Shown here: one piece after another, positions 46,900-59,400 of the stretch
Numbering within the stretch: the first letter of the stretch is position 1
How the letters are laid out: the number at the start of each line of letters is the position of its first letter
The notes under the pieces: model-generated
Seen by the model: the letters and a program-made list of their open reading frames with translations, nothing else
Told to the model about the DNA's origin: nothing
The model's database searches: none
Assembly (NCBI GenBank): GCA_029168955.1
Contig: JAPDOI010000172.1
Coordinates: 558,001-622,000, forward strand
Length of the DNA stretch: 64,000 bases
DNA from: Aplectana chamaeleonis
Lineage: Eukaryota > Nematoda > Chromadorea > Rhabditida > Cosmocercidae
Reading direction: 5' to 3'
Made by a program: the position numbers and the translations under genes

Positions 46900-49570
46900 T
46901 CAACGGGTTTTGGCTTAACTCCACGCTACTTCTGGTATTCCTGAACCTCGTTGGGCGGCGCCTGTTCCCGAAATTTCCTTCGCGCGTCTCATTTCGGTCC
47001 ATGCGATCGTGACGTTCACCCTTTTCATGTCCCTTGTCACTTCAGTGATATTTTTCTGTCCAACTGATAGAGCAGAACGTAGTGGCGGAGCAGCTCGTGC
47101 TACTGTTGAATTCGATACAGCTACCGATGCTTCTGTTTGGCCAGAAACCACCTTAACAAATGAGATTTACAGTTATATAATTGAAATGAATACATACTGG
47201 AAATGAAATTCAAACGGCACAACGCCTTGCTTTCCTCTTTCGATGAAATGACAGCGGTTCCGATATTCGTGTTCAGCTCACCGATTAATCCCCCCAAACT
47301 ACAGCGGAACATAACTTTTCGATTTCCGAACTTACCTTACCGCTTTCGGGCCACCAGAAGAACAATAACTTTCACCACGAAACATTGTTTAGTATTATTG
47401 TCGGGGTCATGGTGCACCGATATAAGGATCCGCTTTGTATTTTTTCCGATGATCAAGGTAAGTTATAGTAGGTTTAAACGCCGTCTAGTTGACGCAGCCA
47501 CCTAATAATTCTCCTGTGGCCGTGAGTCTCCACGGGAGGGTCCAAAATTCGACTGCCGCATATATCGGCCGGTTCATAAAAACCTTCCCGGAAAGCTCCC
47601 ATAGTTTCACGCCAGAAAAACGCACAGCACATATGGAGGGCAGATCTAGGCTCTACTTAAAAAACCCAGGGAGTTGTGTGCGTTACCGCTGATGAAAAGG
47701 TTGGCAACCTCATCAGATTATCGCCCTCTCGGGGGTTCCGAGACCTTTGGAAGAAAACAGGGAACGTTCCGCACACAAGTTGAAATTCAAGAAAATCCAG
47801 ACATACTATCCTTAACAGAAAATCCGAGGGTGTCAAATCCTCTTCACCACCCCATTAGCGTAGTTTCGCGAAACGTTCGGAAATTTCACTCGTTTGTATT
47901 TATCAGTTTGTCTACGTCTCCTTTCTATTGATCAGTTTGTCTACGCACCCTAGAAGATACCAAAAATGAACTCCAAACGTAGATGATCCATGGCAAAAAG
48001 ATTGACAGAAGTGCTCCTCACCCTTCCTTCACATGAATATCTATGCCCTTTGATTCCGCATCAGCTAAATTAAATCATAAAATGTAAATTTTGACATTTT
48101 CCAGTTCCGTTAGAGAGAGTCGAGATGGCAGAATTCTGTTCACTCACTTTCTCAAGGCCATATCGTCCTCGTACGTTTTCTGTACGCTAGCCAGCCAGTC
48201 TCACTTCACTAGAAGCCGGTACTTTTCGAACGGCCTGACTCGGATTCGTTTTTAACACGAACTTCGACTCGGCTGAAATGAAGTGAATGATGGTCCAAAG
48301 TTCACAGCCAACCCACGAAGCTGGCAACTGGCAAGAGTGGTCGCAACTCCTGAAATCATCGAAAGACTCTAACTTAAAGGCAGTGGTCACGATGAGAAAC
48401 GTTATCGAAAAAACTACAAAAATCAGCTTAGATATAAAACAGCTCAAAAACTATGAAAGTAGCGCGGTGGAAAACGGGCTAGAATTAGAGTTATTAGAAC
48501 CCTAAATTTCTAGTTCGTGCACACGTGCACAGAAAGATCACAGTCTCATGCCAAGCAGTCGAAAATCATCGACACTCAGAGGAAGGAATAAATGCAAATT
48601 TACCTAATAAAACAGTTGAACAATGAAAGCAAGCACTTCAACCAATGTTTTTGACTCGATGTGTACATAAATCCGAAAGTTTATTGACTGAAATTCAATT
48701 TCAAGCCAGCTGATGTTCTTGATATTAGAGATCATCGATGCCGATGATGTGGGGTGGACTCGTCCACCATCAAACGACAAGAAAGTTCAGGCTTCGAATT
48801 TGGCCCAGAACAGCTATTTTTTCGCAATTTTTTCTTATAGGTTCTACTACTCTATACCCAGAAAAGGGTTTAGAGAGGAAAAGAAGACGAGCATATTTGA
48901 GCGCAACCACTGCTTTTAAGCAAGGAATCTCCATTTTTGTGAAACAGTAGCCTCTAAAAACTCGTCGAACATTCGCGGACTGTGGCTGTCCCTCGAACAG
49001 TTGTATAGGTTGGAATTTCCTTGGTAACACCATGATGAGTTCAAGGAAAAGTCCGGACTGTGTTTTACCCTATCGATTTTTCAAAAAACGATATTTTTAA
49101 AAATACGGCTTTTTTCTGAGAATAATGTGCCAGAATTACCATCGATAAGAGAATGAGCTTACCATTCAAAAGACGCAACGTAGGTAGTAGAGTAGAAGAT
49201 GGTCCCCTCACACGAGACGCCACCTCTTGAGCAGCTAGCTGTTTCCGGCAGTGCCTGAAAAAATCGCAATGTGCTATGAAACAAAACATTCTTGACTATA
49301 AAACCACCGCACTTACAAAACAAACGCTGTTTTCTTAGGAGCTCTCGTGTTCCAAAAAAGCAGGGCGCGACTCAGTAGTCTATATCGCTCTTAAAAGAAG
49401 CGGAAGACAAGTCGGCTGGATTTCCTCTCGATTTCACGTCGACATATCCATGATCAAGGTAAATCTAAATTAAGAAATACATTCCTACAGATTTGATCAC
49501 GCGCAAAAAGTGAACATTACTTGTTTCTTATACGTTGCCTCATCCCAGGAAAAGGCCAAATCGCGATGAA
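46900..49570 (+). CDS. Possible exons of an unrecognised gene (strand uncertain)
   Basis: Several segments look exon-like on the plus strand. At 47501-47692 a GTTGACGCAG acceptor opens a frame (PPNNSPVAVSLHGRVQ...) ending SCVRYR-TGA. At 49340-49458 a TTTTCTTAG acceptor and an AAG|GTAAAT donor enclose ELSCSKKAGRD...HVDISMIK. Two ATGATCAAG|GTAA donors (47459, 49458) are alike. The opposite strand is also open through much of the region (for example 49372-49464 and 49521-49847), and the plus exons do not all chain in phase. I recognise no domain. MITE family A copy 3 (48375-48919) lies between the candidate exons. Confidence 0.25.
48375..48919. mobile_element. TTAA-MITE family A (copy 3, inverted)
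   Basis: The ends are TTAA-AGGCAGTGGTCACGATGAG and GCGCAACCACTGCTT-TTAA. The interior is the reverse complement of the family A copies (GGACTCGTCCACCATCAAA, CAGCTGATGTTCTTGATAT). Its length of 545 bp is close to the 553 bp of copy 1. Confidence 0.75.
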
Positions 49571-49892
49571 GACTGAACAACGACATGGCTTTTGATAATT
49601 CCTTTACCGTTTTGTTAGCTGTGATGCGAACCGTTACTGAGTGGAGAGTAATCGGTATTAGTGTAAAATTCACCCTGACGCTCTGCAATAACTTCGGTAT
49701 GATCACCAGAGCGAAGGAAACGACTGCACGCTTTTTGTATGGTATGACACCTTCAGCAGTGCCACGGGAACTACCACAGAAGCCAACTAGAACACCTGGT
49801 GCAGAGGTGTGAATGTATAACGGGTTGGTTTTGAGTAAATGAAGCATTTAAATTTCAGAGCCAGAGGGCCTTTGGAGATCTTTAGGAGAGCG

Positions 49893-51494
49893 TCATACAT
49901 TGACTATGTATGTTGGCAGAAAGGCTGAACACAACATCTGCTGGAGAGCTTTTCGGTCCACTTGGCCGAGCCTCGATGTCGACGGCATATATGGAGCATC
50001 CCTGAACTATCAGAACTAGATCAAGGGTAGACGAGCAGATCAAAAAATAACTAAAACCTCGCAAGAGTAGTTTTATCACACCTTCTTAATAATCGTGCAG
50101 GTGATAGACAACGTTTTCGCACACTGCGATCCAAAGATGCCGGACCTGCAATGTGACGCTAAAAGAAAATGGGAGGGACTCTGTCGGGTAGCGTACTAAC
50201 CTTGAATTCCATTGACACCTAGCTCGCTGTCCCTTGTGCAATCCTCACTGGAACGCTTATGATATTGTCCTCTGCGCCAGGCAATTTTTCTTGGTGTAGG
50301 AAAATAAATTTCGGGGTGATAAAATCGCAAACGTCCTATACGCCCACTTGCACCCATTTGTGCAAAGCATTTCGCGATGGCCTACAAACAATCAGATTTG
50401 ACAATCTTTCTGCTATCGCTATCCTCCGTTCTTACACCACGTCCTTACTCCATGACCAAAACCGAGATGCAGAAACGAAATTTCCATGCGACCCCTTCGT
50501 GTATAATGGGTAGCCCATCTTCATTTGCTTCGCTGAGAAATCGTTTTAAATCCAAGAAACGATCTAGTACCCTTCCGCTCAGTCCATACCAAACATAGTT
50601 GAAATTATTGTTGTCAGAGATTATAAATCATCACCACTTAGAGGGTGTTGATATTCTTCTTCCTTGTGAGCTTGATGAGATCCAAACGTTTGCAGGAAAT
50701 TATCCATGTAGTAGTGCCTAAAATTGTTTGATTTAGGTTTTCCAACTTTATGATGGTGAAAAATATAACAGTACCGTTCGCGGCCTTTAAAAGAGACTCC
50801 ATAGAATTTTATGAGTAGCTGCAATGTAACGCAGTTTCTTCGATAATCGGCTTCGGTTGTTGTTTCTAGATAGCCTCAAAACCATGGAAAGCCTCTGAAA
50901 TCATCCCTTCTTCTCGAATCTTTCTGGTGGTACAACTATTTATGATTATTGAGAATTTCTTCGGAACTACTTGCCAAATAAGTGAAATCATTTCGTAGCA
51001 GATCGTAGATCGTGGCAAGTGACAGGTGGTGATGACGACTTCATGAAGGAGCTCGCATCCGGTAACAATAAGATTCACAGCTTCCATTCTGATCACATCC
51101 TCAAAGTCTGCAACTGATGATAAATAGGTCCATCGTCACTCGCCTAATTTTTCTGTGCCATCGATGCAAAATCAAATTCTTCGTAGTGATCGTCACCACA
51201 CATACTCGTTCCAGGGCTGCTCGTAGCAGCGCCTCTCGCTCCAGGGTTGAAGCTGCTCGCAGCAGCGGTCACTCTGTGAATCTCTTCTTGAGATACTGCA
51301 TTCATCTCTACTTGAACTTCCTCTCCTCTATGCCGGATTTTGGGACAGTTGCCATCGCGAACTTCTCTTCGGAAGTTGATGAGCGCATATTTTATCATCT
51401 CTGAGACCGTTGCGTCAAGATCAGGCGCTGTCCCTCCATCTTTGCTGTGCACCACGGCGTATAAATCTATTATGGCGATTCTGTCAAATTCCAC
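49893..51494 (-). CDS. Hypothetical multi-exon gene, probably damaged (family F copy 1)
   Basis: A phase-consistent minus-strand chain can be read. The exons are 51494-51197 (frame with IAIIDLYAVVHS and EMIKYALINFRREV), 51107-50971 (VIRMEAVNLIVTGCELL), 50818-50463 (LLIKFYGVSFKGRERYC...GLSGRVLDRFLDLKRFL), 50381-50201 (AIAKCFAQMGASG...), 50145-50082 (PASLDRSVRKRCLSPARLL) and 50001-49893 (SRLGQVDRKALQQML...), ending in TGA. Introns of 89, 152, 81, 55 and 80 bp have GT...AG ends. Exon 50818-50463 needs one extra T in a TTT run near 50630 to stay open: either a real frameshift or a sequence error. Upstream, the same frame continues past an in-frame TAG at 51510-51512 into 51779-51513 (NMIKVYIHGNRF...). 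Copies 2 and 3 have CAG at that TAG. The family is not recognised. Confidence 0.42.
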
Positions 51495-52079
51495 ATTTTC
51501 ATTACTCCGCTACTTGTCACGAAGTGTGACTTTTCGCCAATATTGTTTGTCGTACGAGTTTTCGACGAGCTCCGAAACGAATAGATTGAAGAATTTGGTT
51601 TGTTGGGAACGTGTTGCAACACGCCGGCGAAATCGGTTGCCATGAATGTAGACCTTAATCATGTTGGCTCCCTTGGAACATTCGCTACGCGGAAGCATGA
51701 TGTCTTCAACGGGCGGATCAGATGATCCAAAACCAATAAACGACTTAATGGTATCCTTTTTGGTGTACTTGAGAAGCATCCTGCCCAGTTATTGTACGTC
51801 GTGACGAGCCTTCTTAGCATTGAACCCCGCGATTTATCTGAATCGCCAGGGGGAGTACGCAGCAAAAAGCTCGATGCGTATCCGGATTTCTGACTTTCAA
51901 TTCCACAGCAGCATCCATTAGGCCTTCTGCGTTTCGGTTGTGTGTGGTTGCAGGTAGCATAAGATGCCTTTCCTAGCCGTCGGAACCTCTCCTCTACTGA
52001 CAAATTTCATCAAGATTCACTCGAATTCCTTCAATGGAAATTCGGGCTTCTATGCTAAAAGTTTTTCCCTGCCAGCTAA

Positions 52080-52740
52080 TGGAAAAATTTTGTGAATTTT
52101 TTCAAAGGATAGATCGTAGCAAGTGGCAGGTGGTGACGACGACTTCATAAAGAGCTCGCAACCGGTGACATTGAGATTCACAGCTTCCATTCTTATCACA
52201 TCCTCAAAACGCAACTGGTGATGGGTAGGTCCATCGTCACTCGTCTAATTGTTTAGTGCCACCAACACAGGCTCATTCCAGAGCTGCTCTATGCAGCGCT
52301 GCTCGCTTCAGCGTTGAAGCCTCTCGTTTCAGGGGTCATTCTGTGAATCTCTTCCTGAGATACTGCATTCATCACTACTTGAAATTCCTCTCCTCCATGC
52401 CGGCCCTCGGGACAGTTGCCATCGCAAACTTGTCTCCGGAAGTTGATGAGTGCACATTTTATCATCTCTGAGACCATTGCGTTGAAATAAGGCGCTGTTC
52501 CTCATCTTTCCTGCAGACTGCGGCGACGAAATCTATTGTGTTATGGCGAATATGTCGATTTCCATATTTTCAGTTCTCCGCTGCGGCAAAAAGCTCGGTA
52601 CGCTTACGGACTTCTGACCTCATATTCCACAGCAGCATCCATTAGGCCTGGAAGGTCGACTTTAATCTTCAAATTTGCGGTCGCTGAAATGATCTCATCG
52701 GTGGTCATCCTTTTGCATCTCCACCAGTTACGCCGAGAGT
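52080..52740 (-). pseudogene. Family F copy 2, intronless and frameshifted
   Basis: The minus-strand segments correspond to copy 1 and copy 4. They are TTDEIISATANLKIKVDLPGLMDAAV (52710-52625), an EMIKCALINFRRQV segment with EEFQVVMNAVSQEEIHR (52475-52340), and the EAVNLNVTGCEL exon (about 52190-52150). The segments are fused without the introns seen in copy 4. CELLHEVV of copy 1 is broken by a one-base deletion near 52160. Confidence 0.5.
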
Positions 52741-52929
52741 AGAGTATAGAGTTAACATAACCTGTCGGGCAAAGCGTATTAAGTAGTTACCCATTCGGGT
52801 AGACTCGCACAGCCCCGTTAGACTATACCTACAGTTGTTAACATTTGAAGACATGTCAAATGTTGTCCGCGCAGCCTGCCAAGAAGCTATGAGTCTGTTG
52901 AGATTTTCGTCTCATGTTTTGCCAAGAGA

Positions 52930-53610
52930 AACTGTTGCAAAATCAAATTCTTCATAGCAATCGTCTCCGCGCAGGCTCATTCCAGAGCTGCTCTATGCAG
53001 CGCTGCTTGCTTCAGCGTTGGAAGCTGCTCGTTGCAGGGGTCATCCTCTGAACCTCTTCCTGAGATACTGCATTCATCACAACTTGAAATTCCTCTCCTC
53101 CATGCCGTCTCGGGATAGTTGCCATCGCGACCTTTTCTCCGAAAGTTGATGAGCGCATGTTTTATCATTTCTGAGAACATTGCGTCGAAATTAGGCGCTG
53201 TCCCTGCTTTCCTGTACACTGCGGCGACGAAACCCATTATGGCGATTCTGTCGATTTCCATACTATCATTACTCCGCTGCAGCAAAAAGCTCGATACGCA
53301 TCCGGACTTCTGACCTCCGATCCCACAGCAGCATCCATTAGGCCAGGAAGGTCGACTTCAATCTCCAAATTTGCAGTCGCTGCAATTATTTCATCGGTGA
53401 TCATTCTTTTATTCTCATGTTTTTCCAAGAGAAACTCGCTCAGACTCTGTAGATCGTCTGCGTTTCGGTTGCACGCGATTAGAGGTAACCTTGGATTGGA
53501 TGCCTTCCCTAGTCGTCGAGAATCCGCCTCTACAGACAGATTTCATGAGGGTTCACTCGAATTTCTTCAACAGGATCCGCTTCAATACCTTTAATTTTCT
53601 TCGCTAAGCT
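52930..53610 (-). pseudogene. Family F copy 3, intronless and frameshifted
   Basis: The minus strand reads LQSLSEFLLEKHENKRMITDE directly into IIAATANLEIEVDLPGLMD with no intron, then shifts frame into SMEIDRIAIMGFVAAVY and EMIKHALINFRRKGR. A two-base difference at about 53107 relative to copy 2 (CCGTCTCGGG against CCGGCCCTCGGG) shifts the following EEFQVVMNAVSQEE segment out of frame. The C-terminal GDDCYEEFDFA is in yet another frame. Confidence 0.5.
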
Positions 53611-53689
53611 TCTCCACAAGTATGTAGGTCGACATTTTCAGTGGTTCCATAAACCGCTATATATTACCTCAAACATTTGGACTTTGGAG

Positions 53690-53850
53690 AGACTCGGCAA
53701 TCCACCTGGCCTTGTGAGTTCCGATCTTGGAACAATGCCTGCCTCTGCCGATAGGGGGGAATATGCATTGCTCCGTGTGGATATGGCCACATTTTCCATT
53801 TCACTTGCCGCCGTCTCGAGCTCATCGAGGGATCCTTGATCTTCTTAGAA
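53690..53850 (-). CDS. Possible 5' exon upstream of family F
   Basis: One minus frame reads DQGSLDELETAASEMENVA and onward through SRSELTRPGG-like residues to KVQMFE, followed by a GAG|GTAATAT donor at about 53690. It contains an internal ATG (MENVAIST) that could be a start. A second frame (KASSKKIKDPSMSSRRRQ) is also open, so this is tentative. Whether it belongs to copy 3 is not shown. Confidence 0.28.
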
Positions 53851-53894
53851 GACGCTTTCTCATCTGTGCATTGATAATGGCGTAGTTCTAACAA

Positions 53895-54870
53895 GTAGCG
53901 GTTTACTCGTCGATTAAGGTAGAATATCTGACGATCATAGTGAAATAGCAGTCGAATATCAGGCCACTCGGATATCTGAAAAGCAGAATAACTTGATTTG
54001 ATTACGAAAAAAAAACAAGAAAAAACGCTGATCGATTTTAGGGCTCATCAAGGTGAATACGAGTAACTGAGCTGATATCATAACTCGCATTACACGGGAG
54101 TAGAGTGAGCGGTTATATTAGAAAGTGGAAAGGTAAGAAGCTGAGTGGTTTGCAGCTGATAATCAGCGGAAACGGAGCTCTGAGTTTGGAAACAAAAAAA
54201 TGATACGATGAGGAAAAAAATTGGCAACAGAGCTAAATATGTGAATATATAAATACTACGCGAACAAACAATAAAACGAGAAAAGGGAAGGAGAAGAAAC
54301 GAAGAATTATGTCGTCGCGGTCCTTCAATTAGAAAGCACTTAGCAGCTGATCGCGAAAGCATTCGATCAATAGTCACCTTCTCTTTGTTTTCACGCATGC
54401 TAGTTTCTCCGCCCAGCAAAGCAGCGGCTTCCTACTTCAATTACATAGACAATTACCGAGAAAAAAGAATCGGGGGAACGGGAAAATCAGCGATATCGAT
54501 CGTCTTTTTCCATCATGGGGTCAACCCCGCACTGGATGCGTGTGATCGCCGCTGCACTTTCCACTTTGCCACGCCACTTCCTCTCGGTTTCGGTTTAGTC
54601 TGTAGTGCGGTCTACCGCGACCCGGATTTGAAATTCGATAATGAGAAAAAGTAACTAAAATAGATAAACAATGGGATGGGAATTATTGAGGTCTGCAATA
54701 TATTTCACAACAAGCAAAAACGTTTCGACGTGCACGGCCCCAGTTTTGAAATTTGAAGCATATCAATCAGTGCCGTAATTTCACTGCAAATAACGAACCC
54801 AAATTGACGTGATTTTAGAACTTTCTCGTTAAGCGTTAATCGTTAAGTTTCCAAAGAACCGTGTTAACCA
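53895..54870. other. No supported gene
   Basis: AT-rich with A runs near 54005-54020. Open frames 54090-54419 (minus) and 54385-54654 (plus) are unrecognised. Confidence 0.35.
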
Positions 54871-54871
54871 T

Positions 54872-55303
54872 TTAAAGGCAGTGTTCACGATGATTTTCGT
54901 CCCCGAGTTTTTCACATAAAACAATGCGTTGGCCTCCAAGTATTACCAAAATTACAAAGAAACGGCGAGAAACGCATTAAAACGTCGTATTTCAGTGACA
55001 TTATTTCAAAGCATGGACTAGTTGTCCGATTGGATGAACATGTTCACGATAGTTGCCACCGGTAAGAAATGGAGCTAATCAAAAATGGAAGAATATTTCA
55101 GGCAAAACAGGATTAGTTGGGGCCCTAAGGAAAGAACGGAGCAATAGATATTAGAGAATTGCAAAAGACGGGTCCACAAAACATTTCATTGTCGCAACAA
55201 ACACTTCCTGTGATACTTAAGAGGCGGGGTGATACTTAAGGATTTCAAGCACTTCTGGTGCGTTTTTCTCAGTTTCAACGTCATTTTAGTTCTACCCGGG
55301 GAC
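54872..55303 (+). mobile_element. TTAA-MITE family B (copy 3, left 430 bp)
   Basis: It starts TTAA-AGGCAGTGTTCACGATGATTTTCGT and follows copy 1 through ACAATGCGTTGGCCTCC and CGAGAAACGCATTAAAACG to TTTTAGTTCTACCCGGGGACC. It stops there, about 60 bp short of the expected right end. The missing right end is found at 60884-60928 in the same orientation. Confidence 0.7.
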
Positions 55304-55789
55304 CACCTAATCAATACTAGCGAGACCTAGCGAAGTTGTCGCTTACAGAAACTTTTGCGTGAGCCAACTACCTGAGACGGATTAGTTTGTTAGAACGGTG
55401 GTGACTGACTTCCGTCTACCCGAAAGTTGCTGTACGTGTGGACTCTCCTGAGCAGAGCAGGGTGCCGTACATTTACAGCAGGCCGTGGGGGTATCAAAAT
55501 GTGGTATCATAAAGCAAAACATAAGAAGCCAGCGGTTAACCGTCGGTTGCTACCGGTACAAAAATTCGCAACCCCTTCTGTACTTCCTTCCCTTACGTCG
55601 CTACCCACCGTCCTTTCTTCCAATTTGTGAAGTTCACAAGCGATTGTTCTCGCTTTACCGCCTCTATCAAGATAAGGAAAAACGCACTCTCATATTATAT
55701 GATGTCTCCCTAGTCAACCAGCTTCATGCCCGTGTTCTCAATGAATGAAATTGGTAGGTGGTTGTTTTTGTTTTTGTGGTGCAGATTTT

Positions 55790-55820
55790 GATAAGCTCAG
55801 TCTTGCAACATATATAAAAG
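55790..55820 (+). promoter_or_regulatory. GATAAG and TATA box, copy 1
   Basis: GATAAG at 55790 is followed by TATATAAAA at 55811, a 21-base spacing. The start codon of the conserved ORF is 55 bases after the TATA box. The arrangement is repeated at 63902-63930 with identical spacing. Confidence 0.5.
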
Positions 55821-55847
55821 TGGTTTTTGGAAGTTAGGGATTCGAAA

Positions 55848-56012
55848 ATGACTGAGCAGGTTGCAATGAGTGGCGAACAGAGAAGGTGCGGAAGTGGAGC
55901 TGCTGCTTGTATCTTAAAACTGGCAAAAATGTCGCAGGAGTTCTGCGTCAATCTCAAAACGCGTCGCACGCTTCTCAAGATTCATGTTTTCCTATCTATT
56001 TCTTCTGCATAA
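55848..56012 (+). CDS. Small basic protein, unrecognised
   Basis: ATGs at 55848 and 55866 are in frame. The second (MSGEQRRCGSG...) is the one conserved in the promoter copy at 63976, so I prefer it, giving 48 residues with Lys/Arg-rich stretches and two Cys. No signal peptide or known domain is visible. The GATA-plus-TATA promoter with a very short leader recalls small nematode germline genes such as those for major sperm proteins, but that is only an analogy. The stop codon region (TCTTCTGCATAAAAGG) is duplicated at about 56219 within the lead-in of the satellite array. Confidence 0.38.
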   Translation: MTEQVAMSGEQRRCGSGAAACILKLAKMSQEFCVNLKTRRTLLKIHVFLSISSA

Positions 56013-56400
56013 AAGGTTAAGATTTAGCATTAAAAATTGAAAAACCTTTTTCAAATTCTACACTCTTGGTGACGTCCTGCACACTCCCACTGCGGTCCTG
56101 CTAACTTTCGATGACCCGCACACTCCAACTGGGGACCTGCGCACTCTCTATGACGTCCTGCACACTCCGATTAGGGTCCTGCACACTTTCTATGACGCCC
56201 TGCACACTCCCACTATTTCTTCTGCATAAAAGGTTAAGATTTAGCATTAAAAAATTGAAAAACCTTTTTCAAATTCCCACACTCTTGGTGACGTCCTGCA
56301 CACTCCCACTGTGGTCCTTGCTAACTTCGATGACCCGCACACTCCAACTGGGGACCTGCGCACTCTCTATGACGTCCTGCACACTCCCGTTGGGTTCTTC
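55998..56400. repeat. 215-bp duplication at the array entrance
   Basis: ATTTCTTCTGCATAAAAGG occurs at 55998 and 56214. In both places it is followed by AGATTTAGCATTAAAAA, CACTCTTGGTGACGTCCTGC and GGGGACCTGCGCACTCTCTATG. The two copies differ slightly and lead into the main array. Confidence 0.7.
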
Positions 56401-59400
56401 ACATTTTCTATGACGCCCGCATCGCTACCACCATTCGGTCCTGCACACCTTCTATGACGTGCTGCACACTCCCGTTGGGGTCCTGCACATTCCTACTTAG
56501 GACCTGCGCACTTTCTATGACGTCCTGCACACTCCGATTAGGGTCCTGCACACTTTCTATGACGCCCTGCACGCTACCATTTGGGTCCTGCACACCTTCT
56601 ATGACGTGCTGCACACTCCCGTTGGGGTCCTGCACATTCCTACTTAGGACCTGCGCACTTTCTATGACGTCCTGCACACTCCGATTAGGGTCCTGCACAC
56701 TTTCTATGACGCCCTGCACACTCCCACTGAGGTCCTGCACACTTTCTATGACGTCCTGCACACTCCCACTGGGGTCCTGCACATTCCTACTTAGGACCTG
56801 CGCACTTTCTATGACGTCCTGCACACTCCGATTAGGGTTCTGCACACCCTATGACGCCCTGCACACTCCCACTGAGGTCCTGCACACTTTCTATGACGTT
56901 CTGCACACTCCCACTGGGGTCCTGCACATTCCTACATAGGACCTGCTCACTTTCTATGACGCCCTGCACACTCCCACTGAGGTCCTTCACACTTTCTATG
57001 ACGCCCTGCACACTCCACCGAGGTCCTGCACACTTTCTATGACGCCCTGCACACTCCCACTGGGGTCCTGCACACTCCTACTCAGGACTGCGCACTTTCT
57101 ATGACGTCCTGCATACTCCGATTAGGGTCCTGCACACTTTCTATGACGTCCTGCACACTCCCGCTGGGGTCCTGCACATTCCTACCAGGACCTGCGCACT
57201 TTCTATGATGTCCTGCACACCCGGGATTAGATCTTCACACTTTCTATGACGCCCTGCACACTCTCACTGAGGTCCTGCACACTTTATATGACGTCCTGCA
57301 CACTCCCACTGGGGTCCTGCACATTTCTACTTAGGACCTGCGCACTTTCTATGACGTCCTGCACACTCCGATTAGGGTCCTGCACACTTTCTATGACGCC
57401 CTGCACACTCCCACCGAGGTCCTGCACACTTTCTATGACGCCCTGCACACTCCCACTGGGGTCCTGGGCACATTCCTACGTAGGACCTGCGCACTTTCTA
57501 TGACGTCCTGCAACACTCCGATTAGGGTCCTGCACACTTTCTATGACGCCCTGCACACCCCACTGGAGGTCCTGCACACTTTCTATGACGTTCTGCACAC
57601 TCCACTGGGGTCCTGCACATTCCTACATAGGACCTGCTCACTTTCTATGACGCCCTGCACACTCCACTGAGGTCCTGCACACTTTCTATGACGCCCTGCA
57701 CACTCCCACCGAGGTCCTGCACACTTTCTATGACGCCCTGCACACTCCCACTGGGGTCCTGCACATTCCTACGTAGGACCTGCACTTTCTATGACGTCTT
57801 GCACACTCCCGTTAGGGTCCTGCACACTTTCTATGACGTCCTGCACACTTCCGCTGGGGTCCTGCACATTCCTACTTAGGACCTGCGCACTTTCTATGAC
57901 GTCCTGCACACTCCGATTAGGGTCCTGCACACTTTCTATGACGCCCTGCACACTCCCACTGGAGGTCCCGCACACTTTCTATGACGCCCTGCCCACTCTC
58001 ACTGAGGTCCTGCACACTTTCTATGAGGTCCTGCACACTTTCTATGACGCCCTGCACACCTCCCACTGGGGTCCCCGCAGCCATTCCTACGTAGGACCTG
58101 CGCACTTTATATGACGTCCTGCACACTCCGGTTAGGGGTCCTGCACACCACTTTCTATGACGTCCTGCACACTTCCGCTGGGGTCCTGCACATTCCTACT
58201 TAGGACCTGCGCACTTTCTATGACGTCCTGCACACTCCGATTAGGGTCCTGCACACTTTCTATGACGCCCTGCACACTCCCACTGAGGTCCTGCACACCT
58301 TCTATGACGTGCTGCACACTCCCGTTGGGGTCCTGCACATTCCTACTTAGGACCTGCGCACTTTCTATGACGTCCTGCACACCCGATTAGGGTCCTGCAC
58401 ACTTTCTATGACGCCCTGCACACTCCCACTGAGGTCCTGCACACTTTCTATGACGTCCTGCACACTCCCACTGGGGTCCTGCACATTCCTACTTAGGACC
58501 TGCGCACTTTCTATGACGTCCTGCACACCCGATTAGGGTTCTGCACACTTTCTATGACGCCCTGCACACTCCCACCGAGGTCCTGCACACTTTCTATGAC
58601 GTTCTGCACACTCCCACTGGGGTCCTGCACATTCCTACATAGGACCTGCTCACTTTCTATGACGCCCTGCACACTCCCACTGAGGTCCTTCACACTTTCT
58701 ATGACGCCCTGCACACACTCCCACTGAGGTCCTGCACACTTTCTATGACGCCCTGCACACTCCACTGGGGTCCTGCACATTCCTACGTAGGACCTGCGCA
58801 CTTTCTATGACGTCCTGCACACTCCGGATTAGGGTCCTGCACACTTTCTATGACGTCCTGCACACTTCCACTGGGGTCCTGCACATTCCTACTTAGGACC
58901 TGCGCACTTTCTATGATGTCCTGCACACTCCGATTAGGATCTTCCACACTTTCTATGACGCCCTGCACACTCTCACTGAGGTCCTGCACACTTTATATGA
59001 CGTCCTGCACACTCCCACTGGGGTCCTGCACATTTCTACTTAGGACCTGCGCACTTTCTATGACGTCCTGCACACTCCGATTAGGGTCCTGCACACTTTC
59101 TATGACGCCCTGCACACTCCCACTGAGGTCCTGCACACTTTCTATGACGCCCTGCACACTCCCACTGGGGTCCTGCACATTCCTACGTAGGACCTGCGCA
59201 CTTTCTATGACGTCCTGCACACTCCGATTAGGGTCCTGCACACTTTCTATGACGCCCTGCACACTCCCACTGAGGTCCTGCACACTTTCTATGACGTTCT
59301 GCACACTCCCACTGGGGTCCTGCACATTCCTACATAGGACCTGCTCACTTTCTATGACGCCCTGCACACTCCCACTGAGGTCCTGCACACTTTCTATGAC

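Noticed and set aside
49372..49847. Minus-strand two-exon frame (49847-49521 joined to 49464-49372)
   Set aside because: It joins in phase, but a plus-strand exon with better splice signals occupies 49340-49458, and the frame has no recognised motif. Neither strand can be chosen without transcripts.
50101..50170. Cys-containing plus-strand frame (VIDNVFAHCDPKMPDLQCD) with acceptor and donor
   Set aside because: It overlaps the minus-strand exon model and does not link in phase to other plus exons. The minus chain satisfies three consecutive phase checks.
51144..51494. Assigning family F to a cohesin STAG/SCC3-like protein because of the IAIIDL...EMIKYAL helical segment
   Set aside because: The resemblance is a vague helical pattern without a diagnostic motif. 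A profile search would be needed.
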